Part shown: positions 1 to 5,224 of the stretch, piece after piece
How the letters are laid out: each line of letters starts with the position of its first letter
How positions within the stretch are numbered: the first letter of the stretch is position 1
Assembly: GCA_017440425.1 (NCBI GenBank)
Contig: JAFSHJ010000227.1
Location: 1 to 5,224, forward strand
Direction: 5' to 3'
Length of the DNA: 5,224 nucleotides
Source of the DNA: Oscillospiraceae bacterium
Lineage (GTDB): Bacteria > Bacillota > Clostridia > Oscillospirales > Ruminococcaceae
Position numbers and translations under genes: made by a program
Notes under the pieces: model-generated
Seen by the model: only the letters and a program-made list of their open reading frames with translations
Database searches by the model: none
Told to the model about the DNA's origin: nothing

Positions 1-398
1 CAGAGAAAAAAGCTCCCGCAGAGCGAAAAGCCCCCGCACCTGCAGCCAAAACCGAGCCGGAAGCTCCCATGGAGGAGATGGATGAGACCCTTTGGGGACA
101 CATTCTGAACACCCTCGGCAAGAGCAACCCTGCCCTCAATGCGGCACTTTTGGGCTCGAAGGCATATATAAGAGGCGACCTTTTGCTGGTGGATTCCAAG
201 GACGATTTGTTCCTGCAGCTGATGAGGACAAGCGATTACGCAAAAGAATCGCTGAGAGAGGCGGTTGTGGCAGAGACGGGCAAAAAATACCGTCTGGGAC
301 CCTATAAAAAAGAAAAAGCACCCGAAAAAACCGCAAGTCCATTGGACAGCATTGCAGAAGCGGCAAAAAATGCGGGAATAGATATCCAAATAAAGTGA
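1..398 (+). CDS. dnaX: DNA polymerase III subunit gamma/tau, C-terminal fragment (5' end outside window)
   Basis: This is the 3' end of the gene for the clamp-loader ATPase tau/gamma of the replicative DNA polymerase III holoenzyme. The frame is open from base 3 to the TGA at 396-398, giving about 131 residues with no start codon needed. The first ~22 residues are a Pro/Ala/Glu/Lys-rich linker (KAPAPAAK, EPEAP), typical of the flexible region after the DnaX clamp-loader domains. A compact domain follows, starting at ETLWGHIL and continuing through NAALLGSKAYIRGD and LREAVVAETGKKYRL; this is the pattern of the Firmicutes DnaX C-terminal domain. A short charged tail ends it. The AAA+ Walker motifs and zinc site would lie upstream, so they cannot be seen. 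Identification rests on the C-terminal pattern plus the immediately following ybaB and recR, which form the conserved dnaX-ybaB-recR cluster. An ATG at 69 lies inside the open frame and is not a credible start. Confidence 0.87.
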   Translation, partial: EKKAPAERKAPAPAAKTEPEAPMEEMDETLWGHILNTLGKSNPALNAALLGSKAYIRGDLLLVDSKDDLFLQLMRTSDYAKESLREAVVAETGKKYRLGPYKKEKAPEKTASPLDSIAEAAKNAGIDIQIK

Positions 399-426
399 AT
401 CATAAATTAAAATAAAGATAATTGAT

Positions 427-433
427 AGGAGAG
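427..433 (+). promoter_or_regulatory. Ribosome binding site of ybaB
   Basis: AGGAGAG lies 7 nt before the ATG at 441 and fixes that start. It sits in a 42-base AT-rich dnaX-ybaB gap that contains no hairpin, consistent with readthrough from dnaX. Confidence 0.8.
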
Positions 434-440
434 AATACTT

Positions 441-791
441 ATGAGATCCAGACTTCCGGCAGGATACAGCAGCGGCGGTCCCAGCAATATGCAGGGCATG
501 ATGAAGCAGGCACAGAAGATGCAGGAGAACATGGCCAAGCTGCAGGCTGAGCTTGAAGAGCGTGAATACACCATTAAATCCGGCGGCTCCGCAGTTGAGC
601 TTGTCATCACCGGCAAAAAAGAGGTTAAGAGCATAAAGATATCCCCCGAAGTAATCGACCCGGAAGACGTGGAAATGCTGGAAGACCTCATCCTTGCGGC
701 TGTTAACGAGGGTATCAGAACAGTTGAAGATACCAACTCCGCAGAGATGGAAAAGGTCACAGGCTCCATTTCCATTCCCGGACTGTTTTAA
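441..791 (+). CDS. ybaB: YbaB/EbfC family nucleoid-associated DNA-binding protein
   Basis: The 116-residue product is a small dimeric DNA-binding protein of the YbaB/EbfC family, acting on the nucleoid; its precise role in repair or recombination is not settled for the family. A Met/Gln-rich helix (NMQGMMKQAQKMQENM, about residues 16-31) leads into LQAELEEREY. Then come the family's beta region (VELVITGKKEVKSIKISPEV, about 52-71), the IDPEDVEMLEDLILAAVNEG helix (72-91), and a hydrophobic tail ending SIPGLF, close to the usual GLPGLF-type ending. Length matches the family (about 100-120). The ATG at 441 has a good Shine-Dalgarno at 427-433. Its position between dnaX and recR is the classical arrangement and strongly supports the call. 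The N-terminal stretch before the first helix (MRSRLPAGYSSGGPS) is Gly/Ser-rich and probably disordered. Confidence 0.95.
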   Translation: MRSRLPAGYSSGGPSNMQGMMKQAQKMQENMAKLQAELEEREYTIKSGGSAVELVITGKKEVKSIKISPEVIDPEDVEMLEDLILAAVNEGIRTVEDTNSAEMEKVTGSISIPGLF

Positions 792-795
792 CAGA

Positions 796-805
796 CGGAT
801 GTGAT
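796..805 (+). promoter_or_regulatory. Shine-Dalgarno of recR; decides ATG 810 over GTG 801
   Basis: CGGATGTGAT matches the ideal AGGAGGTGAT at 8 of 10 positions and ends 4 nt before the ATG at 810. An in-frame GTG at 801 lies inside this element and has no adequate upstream site of its own. The ATG is therefore the better start, removing three residues (MIK) from the longest reading frame. Confidence 0.6.
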
Positions 806-809
806 CAAA

Positions 810-1412
810 ATGAAAAACAGCGAAGTTTTGCCCTTTGTGCGCCTTGCGGAGCAGTTTGAAAAGCTGCCGGGAATAGGCAAAAAATCGGCGCAGAGAATGG
901 CGTATCATATTCTCAACCAGCCAAAGGAAAAGGTTGAGGAGTTTGCCAAATGCCTTGTGGAGGCAAAGCAGAAGATAGTCTATTGCGATGTTTGCAAAAA
1001 CATCACCGACAGACCCGTCTGCACCGTCTGCGGCGATGAGGCACGAGACCGCTCCACCATTCTCGTGGTGGAAAGCCCCAGAGACGTCACCGCCTTTGAG
1101 CGCACAAGAGAATATAACGGACTCTATCACGTTCTGCACGGTCTCATCTCCCCGATGGACGGGATCGGTCCCGAATCGCTTTACATAAAAGAGCTTATTG
1201 CGCGAATGGGCGACGGCGAGGTGAAGGAGGTCATTATGGCCACCAACCCCACTGTTGAGGGCGAGGCAACGGCAATGTATATCTCCCGCCTGCTCAAACC
1301 CATGGGCGTCACCGTTACAAGGCTTGCCTACGGCATCCCCGTTGGCGGACACCTTGAATACACCGACGACGTCACACTCTACCGCGCACTTGAAGGAAGA
1401 AGTGTACTATGA
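810..1412 (+). CDS. recR: Recombination mediator protein RecR
   Basis: RecR works with RecO (and RecF) to load RecA onto SSB-coated single-stranded DNA during gap repair. The 200-residue product has all expected parts. A helix-hairpin-helix segment lies at residues 19-31 (LPGIGKKSAQRMA). A four-cysteine zinc finger uses C59, C62, C71 and C74 (YCDVC...VCTVC). A Toprim domain spans about 83-175, with the acidic residue E88 in ILVVESPRD and D117 in SPMDGIGP. The C-terminal segment is LAYGIPVGGHLEYTDD followed by ALEGR, as in the family. Length matches known RecR proteins (about 200). The start at 810 places LPGIG at residue 19, close to B. subtilis RecR. An alternative GTG at 801 would add three residues. 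It is 18 nt downstream of ybaB with no terminator between, and its TGA overlaps the ATG of the next gene (ATGA), so translation of the two is probably coupled. Confidence 0.97.
   Translation: MKNSEVLPFVRLAEQFEKLPGIGKKSAQRMAYHILNQPKEKVEEFAKCLVEAKQKIVYCDVCKNITDRPVCTVCGDEARDRSTILVVESPRDVTAFERTREYNGLYHVLHGLISPMDGIGPESLYIKELIARMGDGEVKEVIMATNPTVEGEATAMYISRLLKPMGVTVTRLAYGIPVGGHLEYTDDVTLYRALEGRSVL
1394..1399 (+). promoter_or_regulatory. Ribosome binding site of the GtrA-like gene, inside recR
   Basis: AGGAAG lies 9 nt before the ATG at 1409, within the last codons of recR. With the 4-base ATGA overlap it indicates reinitiation or coupled translation of the downstream gene. Confidence 0.65.
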
Positions 1413-1828
1413 CTCTGATTGAAAAAGCAAAGGCATTTTTAAAAAGCGATACCTGCAAAAAATTCATCAAATTCGCAATAACCGGCGTGATAAACACGCT
1501 GGTGGATTTTGCGGTGTATTCCCTTGTGAGATGGCTCACCCAAAACGAATATATCGCACAGACCGCAGGCTATTTCTGCGGCATCGTCAACAGCTACATC
1601 ATCAACCGCAGCTGGACCTTCCGCAAGGAAAAGGCGGGATTTTTCAGCAGCCAGCTGGTGAAGTTTCTGGTGGTCAACGGCATCACCTTCGGTCTTTCCA
1701 TGGGCGCCACATGGCTGTTTAACGATTTTATGCAGCTGCACTGGATAATTGCAAAGCTGCTTGTTGTGGCTATCACCACAGTGGTCAATTTTACGCTCAG
1801 CAACCTTTGGGCGTTCAGAAAAAAGTAA
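1409..1828 (+). CDS. GtrA family membrane protein (putative polyprenyl-phosphate sugar flippase)
   Basis: The 139-residue product has four predicted membrane helices at about residues 19-41, 49-66, 83-105 and 112-134, the layout of the GtrA/DPMS-like family. The first carries the family-type opening KFIKFAITGVINTLVDFAVY. Each half ends in the characteristic Asn-x(n)-aromatic signature: NSYIINRSWTFRK after helix 2 and NFTLSNLWAFRKK at the C-terminus. The repeat of this motif suggests an internal two-fold similarity. Family members are thought to move polyprenyl-phosphate-linked sugars across the cytoplasmic membrane for O-antigen, teichoic acid or arabinogalactan modification, usually beside a glycosyltransferase. 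No glycosyltransferase is visible here, so the substrate is unknown. The start is set by AGGAAG at 1394-1399, and the ATG overlaps the recR stop. Its neighbours concern DNA repair and translation, so context does not explain its role. Confidence 0.9.
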   Translation: MTLIEKAKAFLKSDTCKKFIKFAITGVINTLVDFAVYSLVRWLTQNEYIAQTAGYFCGIVNSYIINRSWTFRKEKAGFFSSQLVKFLVVNGITFGLSMGATWLFNDFMQLHWIIAKLLVVAITTVVNFTLSNLWAFRKK

Positions 1829-1843
1829 TTAAACCTTTATAAT

Positions 1844-1852
1844 AAGGATGTG
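1844..1852 (+). promoter_or_regulatory. Ribosome binding site of alaS
   Basis: AAGGATGTG resembles the consensus AAGGAGGTG with one mismatch and ends 8 nt before the ATG at 1861. The same core, GGATGTG, precedes recR. The whole gtrA-like to alaS gap is only 32 bases, so no T-box leader or other riboswitch fits here. Confidence 0.6.
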
Positions 1853-1860
1853 TAAACAAT

Positions 1861-4488
1861 ATGGAATGGACAGGTCTTAACGATTTGAGAGAAAAATATC
1901 TCTCTTTCTTTGAAAGCAAAGGACACCTTCGCCTTGCAAGCGCACCGCTGGTGCCTCAGGATGACAACAGCATCCTGCTTATCAACGCAGGTATGACTCC
2001 GCTCAAAAAATATTTCCTCGGAATCGTTCCCCCTCCCCGCAGCAGAGTTACATCCTGCCAGAAGTGCGTAAGAATGCTGGATATCGAGCGTGTTGGTAAA
2101 ACCAGCCGCCACGGCTCCTTCTTCGAGATGCTGGGAAACTTCTCCTTCGGCGATTATTTCAAGAACGAAGCCACAGCATGGGCGTGGGAATTCCTCACCA
2201 AGGTGCTCGAGATCGAGCCCGAAAAGCTTTGGGTCTCCATCTATCTCGAAGACGACGAGGCATTTGATATCTGGACACAGAAGGTGGGCATCCCTGCCGA
2301 AAGAATAGTCCGTCTCGGCAAAGAGGATAACTTCTGGGAGCACGGCGCAGGCCCCTGCGGCCCCTGCTCTGAGATATATTTCGACAGAGGCGAAAAATAC
2401 GGCTGCGGTTCTCCCACCTGCGGCGTAGGTTGCGACTGCGACCGCTACGTTGAGATCTGGAACCTTGTTTTCACCCAGTTCGATTCCGACGGCAACGGCA
2501 ACTATGCAAAGCTTAAGAAAGCCAACATCGATACAGGTATGGGTCTTGAGCGCCTGGCTTGCGTAATGCAGGGCGTTGACAATATGTTCGAGGTCGACAC
2601 CGTTCAGAACATCATCAAGCACGTTTCTGCCATTGCAGGCATCAACTACCACGAAAACGAGAAGAGCGACGTTTCTCTGCGCATCATCTCCGACCACATC
2701 CGCGGCTCTGTCTTCATGATCAACGACGGCGTTGCACCCAAAAACGACGGACGCGGCTACGTTCTCCGCCGCCTGCTGAGAAGAGCTGCCCGCCACGGCA
2801 GACTCATCGGCATCGAAAAGCCCTTCCTCTGCGATGTTTGCGACACCGTCATCAAAGAGAACGCTTTTGCTTATCCCGATCTCGTGACCAACGCCGAATA
2901 CATTAAAAAGGTTATCCGCAACGAGGAAGAGAGCTTCAACAAGACCATCGGTCAGGGCTTTGAGCTCCTCAATCAGATAGTTGAAAAGATGGAGGGCACC
3001 GTGCTCTCCGGCGCAGATGCATTCCGTCTCTACGATACCTTCGGCTTCCCCCTGGATCTCACCGAAGAGATCCTTGCAGAAAAGGGAATGACCATCGACG
3101 AAGAAGGCTTCAAGGCTCACATGGATGAGCAGCGCAAACGCGCAAGAGATGCCAGAAGCGAAAAAGGCACCCTCGCATGGTCCAGCGACAACGCCTTCAA
3201 GGGAATGGCAGCAACACAGTTCGTGGGCTACGGCTGCACAGAAAACGAGTGCAAGGTTGTTGCCATCGTCAAGGACGGCGAGCTGGTGGACAGCATTGCC
3301 GAGGGCGATAACGGCATCATCGTAACAGATGAGACCTGCTTCTATGCAGAGAGCGGCGGTCAGGTAGGCGATACAGGTGCTCTCTCCGGCGGAAGCTTCA
3401 AGTTCAGCGTTGAGGACTGCAAGAAGGTAGCTTCCGGTCAGATACTCCACACAGGTACAGTTACCCTCGGCATGGTTTCCGTTGGCGACACCATCACCGC
3501 AACGGTTGACAGCACACGCCGTCACGCAATTATGCGCAGCCACACCGGCGCACACCTGCTCCAGAAAGCTCTCCGTGAGGTTTTGGGCGATCACGTACAT
3601 CAGGCAGGTTCTTATGTTGACGAGTTCCGCTGCCGTTTCGATTTCTCCCACTTCTCCGCAATGACCAAGGAAGAGATAGCTGCTGTTGAAAACAAGGTCA
3701 ACGAGCTCATTCTTGCCGCTCTTGACGTGGACGTAAGAGAGATGCCCATCGAAGAGGCAAAAGAGCTGGGTGCAATGGCTCTGTTCGGTGAGAAATACGG
3801 CGACACAGTAAGAGTTGTAAACGTATCCGGCAGATCCATCGAGTTCTGCGGCGGCACACACGTTGGCAACACCGCAGAGATCGGTCTGTTCAAGATCATC
3901 TCCGAGGCATCCGTTGCAGCAGGCGTAAGACGTATCGAGGCAGCTTGCGGCGACAATATCCTCACAATGATAAACGATATGCAGGCAATTCTGGATAAGG
4001 CAGCACAGCTGCTCAAGCTCACCAGCGTTTCCGAGCTCCCTGCAAAGATCGAAAGCGTATTCACCGAGCTCAAGGAGAAGGATCACGCAATCGAGGAACT
4101 CAACGGCAAGCTGGTAGAAATGCGCATCGGCGAGCTGCTTGAAGGCGCAGTTGAAGTTGGTGCCGTAAAGGTTGCCTCCGCATATATGGCAAACACCAAG
4201 GCAGACGTTGCCCGTGCAGTTTGCGACAAGATCAAGGATAGCTGCTCCAACGCAGTCTGCGTCATCTGCGCAGTTAACGAGGGCAAGGGCTCCATCGTTG
4301 TTTCCTGCGGCAAGGATGCAGTTGCTGCAGGCGCAAACGCAGGCAAGGTGGTCCGCGAAGTATGTGCACTTACCGGCGGTAAGGGCGGCGGCCGTCCCGA
4401 CAGCGCAATGGGCGGCGCAGCAGATGTCTCCAAGGCAGAGGAAGCTCTCTCCAAGGCTGCTGAAATTGTTGCTGCAATGCTTAAATAA
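1861..4488 (+). CDS. alaS: Alanine--tRNA ligase (complete, editing-competent)
   Basis: This cytosolic class II synthetase charges tRNA-Ala with alanine and hydrolyses mischarged Ser/Gly-tRNA-Ala. The 875-residue product has the family's full length. The catalytic core occupies about residues 1-240: the early SFFESKGHLR segment, motif 2 at 83-101 (RHGSFFEMLGNFSFGDYFK), HGAGPCGPCSEIYFD at 161-175, and motif 3 at 224-232 (DTGMGLERL). A cysteine cluster (C182, C187, C191, C193) sits between motifs 2 and 3. The tRNA-recognition region follows (RDGRGY-like segment NDGRGYVLRRLLRRAARHGR, 295-314). The editing domain holds the metal-binding H561/H565 (HTGAH) and C663/H667 (CGGTH), both intact. A helical linker, probably coiled coil (about 703-760), leads to the C-Ala domain with GGKGGGRPD at 839-847. 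The usual Met-Ala-Gln after that Asp is replaced by Ser-Ala-Met. The gene has 24 cysteines. It contains no TTA, CTA or TCA codon, a sign of strong codon selection. Confidence 0.99.
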   Translation: MEWTGLNDLREKYLSFFESKGHLRLASAPLVPQDDNSILLINAGMTPLKKYFLGIVPPPRSRVTSCQKCVRMLDIERVGKTSRHGSFFEMLGNFSFGDYFKNEATAWAWEFLTKVLEIEPEKLWVSIYLEDDEAFDIWTQKVGIPAERIVRLGKEDNFWEHGAGPCGPCSEIYFDRGEKYGCGSPTCGVGCDCDRYVEIWNLVFTQFDSDGNGNYAKLKKANIDTGMGLERLACVMQGVDNMFEVDTVQNIIKHVSAIAGINYHENEKSDVSLRIISDHIRGSVFMINDGVAPKNDGRGYVLRRLLRRAARHGRLIGIEKPFLCDVCDTVIKENAFAYPDLVTNAEYIKKVIRNEEESFNKTIGQGFELLNQIVEKMEGTVLSGADAFRLYDTFGFPLDLTEEILAEKGMTIDEEGFKAHMDEQRKRARDARSEKGTLAWSSDNAFKGMAATQFVGYGCTENECKVVAIVKDGELVDSIAEGDNGIIVTDETCFYAESGGQVGDTGALSGGSFKFSVEDCKKVASGQILHTGTVTLGMVSVGDTITATVDSTRRHAIMRSHTGAHLLQKALREVLGDHVHQAGSYVDEFRCRFDFSHFSAMTKEEIAAVENKVNELILAALDVDVREMPIEEAKELGAMALFGEKYGDTVRVVNVSGRSIEFCGGTHVGNTAEIGLFKIISEASVAAGVRRIEAACGDNILTMINDMQAILDKAAQLLKLTSVSELPAKIESVFTELKEKDHAIEELNGKLVEMRIGELLEGAVEVGAVKVASAYMANTKADVARAVCDKIKDSCSNAVCVICAVNEGKGSIVVSCGKDAVAAGANAGKVVREVCALTGGKGGGRPDSAMGGAADVSKAEEALSKAAEIVAAMLK

Positions 4489-4502
4489 GATATAAATTCG
4501 GT

Positions 4503-4536
4503 TCATCCGCACGGGGAGGCTTCTCTGTGCGGATGA
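4503..4536 (+). other. 15-bp RNA hairpin in the alaS-hinT gap, without U-tract
   Basis: Bases 4503-4517 pair with 4522-4536 without a bulge, including two G-U pairs (4513/4526 and 4515/4524), around the four-base loop GGCT at 4518-4521. The outer ten pairs (TCATCCGCAC with GTGCGGATGA) are all Watson-Crick. The bases that follow are TGGAATATATAG, so this lacks the run of T expected of an intrinsic terminator on the + strand; reading out on the minus strand also gives no clear T-run. It could be an attenuating terminator with a weak tail, an mRNA 3'-end stabiliser or processing site for alaS, or a translational control element for hinT. It also encloses an SD-like GGGGAGG at 4513-4519. Pairing is directly visible; function is inferred. 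Confidence 0.7.
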
Positions 4537-4548
4537 TGGAATATATAG

Positions 4549-4555
4549 AAAGGAG
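4549..4555 (+). promoter_or_regulatory. Ribosome binding site of hinT
   Basis: AAAGGAG lies 7 nt before the ATG at 4563 and outside the preceding hairpin. It decides the start in favour of the conserved MSCIFCKI N-terminus over in-frame starts at 4527 (GTG), 4533 and 4536 (ATG). Confidence 0.85.
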
Positions 4556-4562
4556 TTACCAT

Positions 4563-4901
4563 ATGAGCTGCATTTTTTGCAAAATAGCTGCAGGCGAGAT
4601 CCCCTCCAACAAGGTTTATGAGGATGACAAGGTGCTTGCCTTTTACGATCTCGAGCCTCAGGCTCCGGTTCATTTTTTGGTTATCCCCAAAGAGCACATC
4701 TCCGGTGCAAACATGATAACCGCAGAGAACAGCGATATCGTTGCTCACATCTTTGAGGTTATTGCAAAAGCCACCGCAGAGCTGGGACTCGATGGCGGAT
4801 TCAGAGTTGTAACCAACTGCGGAGAGGACGGCGGACAGACTGTCGGACATCTCCACTTCCACGTTCTCGGCGGAAGATCCCTTGCATGGCCGCCGGGCTG
4901 A
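4563..4901 (+). CDS. hinT: HIT family nucleotide-binding hydrolase, HinT type
   Basis: The 112-residue product is a histidine-triad protein of the HinT branch, cytosolic purine-nucleoside phosphoramidases that also hydrolyse aminoacyl-adenylates. The N-terminus CIFCKIAAGEIPS, the central PQAPVHFLVIPKEHI and the C-terminal GGRSLAWPPG follow the HinT/HINT1 pattern closely. The triad HLHFH gives H96, H98 and H100, with H98 in the position of the catalytic nucleophile. The position before the triad occupied by Ser107 in human HINT1 is Thr93 here. C3, C6, H45 and H96 match the zinc-ligand pattern seen in some bacterial HIT proteins; zinc binding is only suggested. Length and start fit the family, and the Shine-Dalgarno at 4549-4555 supports the ATG at 4563. 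It lies 74 nt after alaS, with a strong hairpin between. The downstream gene begins after 24 nt, so the two may be cotranscribed. Confidence 0.95.
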   Translation: MSCIFCKIAAGEIPSNKVYEDDKVLAFYDLEPQAPVHFLVIPKEHISGANMITAENSDIVAHIFEVIAKATAELGLDGGFRVVTNCGEDGGQTVGHLHFHVLGGRSLAWPPG

Positions 4902-4925
4902 TATATCATTTGAAAAAGAGTTAAT

Positions 4926-5224
4926 ATGATGCCTGATTATGATAATGAGCTCAAAGTCGGCAGACCGACGATGATTTTCGGAATTATAATTCTTTTAGGA
5001 TGTGCAGGAGCGCTGTTTATCGGCGCTCTTTCTGCAATATGCACTGCAGCTGCAGCAATTTTGGCGGCGGCTGCGGTGATGTTTTTAAAGGGATGCAATA
5101 AGCACAGAAAAGTCTTTGCGGCGGCGGTTTTAACTGTCGCTGCAACGGCTTTGGTTAGTTTTGCGCTTGTTGATATGTCGCAGGGCAGCATCATCGGGTT
5201 TGCAGGCAGGGATGTGACCGTAAC
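4926..5224 (+). CDS. Membrane protein, probable ComEC/Rec2 N-terminus (3' end outside window)
   Basis: An open frame runs from the ATG at 4926 to the window end without a stop, giving 99 complete codons. The protein begins MMPDYDNELKVGRPTMIFGI. Two or three hydrophobic segments follow, at about residues 16-33 (IFGIIILLGCAGALFIGA), 34-56 (Ala-rich) and 65-82 (VFAAAVLTVAATALVSFA), with a basic KGCNKHRK between the second and third. It then reads IIGFAGRDVTV. An Arg-Pro followed by paired hydrophobic helices, a short basic turn, another helix and then a G-x-x-V-x-V strand is the layout of the N-terminal domain of ComEC, the DNA-uptake channel of competence. The conserved competence and metallo-hydrolase parts lie outside, so the call rests on layout only; another polytopic membrane protein is possible. 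The Shine-Dalgarno is weak (AAAGAG at 4915-4920), and the adjacent ATG at 4929 could be used instead. Three TTA leucine codons contrast with alaS. Confidence 0.55.
   Translation, partial: MMPDYDNELKVGRPTMIFGIIILLGCAGALFIGALSAICTAAAAILAAAAVMFLKGCNKHRKVFAAAVLTVAATALVSFALVDMSQGSIIGFAGRDVTV

Noticed and set aside
417..422. GATAAT before ybaB as a possible -10 element.
   Set aside because: No acceptable -35 lies 16-18 bases upstream, and the start point would fall in the ybaB Shine-Dalgarno.
407..775. A 122-codon minus-strand frame opposite ybaB, Ser/Leu-rich.
   Set aside because: Shadow frame over a well-identified YbaB gene; the product has no domain and no plausible context.
1814..1843. A perfect TATAAT (1838-1843) with a weak TTCAGA (1814-1819) 18 bases upstream, resembling a promoter for alaS.
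   Set aside because: Transcription would begin near 1850, inside or after the alaS Shine-Dalgarno at 1844-1852, giving a transcript without an intact ribosome site. AT-rich gaps easily produce such matches.
1837..4512. A continuous 891-codon open frame on the minus strand opposite alaS.
   Set aside because: It is codon-in-register with alaS and exists because alaS lacks TTA, CTA and TCA. Its product is Cys/Ala/Leu-rich with no recognisable domain, while the + strand encodes a complete AlaRS.
4527..4562. N-terminal extension of HinT from GTG 4527 or ATG 4533/4536 as the main start.
   Set aside because: The ATG at 4563 has its own well-spaced AAAGGAG, and HIT family proteins begin at the CIFCKI segment. 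The upstream GTG and its SD-like site are base-paired.
5006..5030. A 10-bp stem with a 5-base loop followed by TCTG in the ComEC-like reading frame, resembling an early terminator.
   Set aside because: It includes two G-U pairs, the T-run is only three bases (5029-5031), and the symmetry follows from a repeated Gly-Ala-Leu coding for a membrane helix.
4937..5194. An 85-codon minus-strand open frame opposite the ComEC-like start.
   Set aside because: Ala/Lys-rich shadow of the Ala-rich membrane coding sequence on the + strand, with no recognisable motif.

Overview
The window reads as one co-directional stretch of bacterial chromosome, with every supported gene on the + strand. The likely source is an anaerobic member of the Clostridia (Oscillospirales/Eubacteriales-like). 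That placement is an inference from three things: the dnaX-ybaB-recR gene order, the style of the AlaRS and DnaX C-terminal sequences, and a mid-range GC content in a Firmicutes-type gene set with purine-rich Shine-Dalgarno sites. No taxonomic search was possible.

Layout: (1) 1-398, the 3' end of dnaX (DNA polymerase III tau/gamma). (2) 441-791, ybaB/ebfC, a nucleoid-associated protein. (3) 810-1412, recR, recombination mediator. (4) 1409-1828, a GtrA-family four-helix membrane protein that overlaps recR by an ATGA junction. (5) 1861-4488, complete alaS with catalytic, editing and C-Ala parts. (6) 4503-4536, a 15-bp hairpin in the alaS-hinT gap. (7) 4563-4901, hinT, a HIT-family nucleotide hydrolase. 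(8) 4926 to the window end, the N-terminal part of a membrane protein most consistent with ComEC/Rec2. No gap exceeds about 75 bases, and there are no tRNAs, rRNAs, CRISPR repeats, insertion sequences or attachment sites.

How the genes fit together: dnaX-ybaB-recR is a widely conserved replication/repair cluster. The GtrA-like gene is appended to it by probable translational coupling. alaS and hinT follow, and may be linked because HinT enzymes cleave aminoacyl-adenylates. A competence/DNA-uptake channel gene probably begins at the right edge.

I found no convincing undescribed system; these are mostly core genes. The points most worth a second look are the strong hairpin without a U-tract that buries an SD-like sequence ahead of hinT, the complete absence of TTA, CTA and TCA codons in alaS (which creates an 891-codon antisense open frame), and the orphan GtrA gene coupled to recR.
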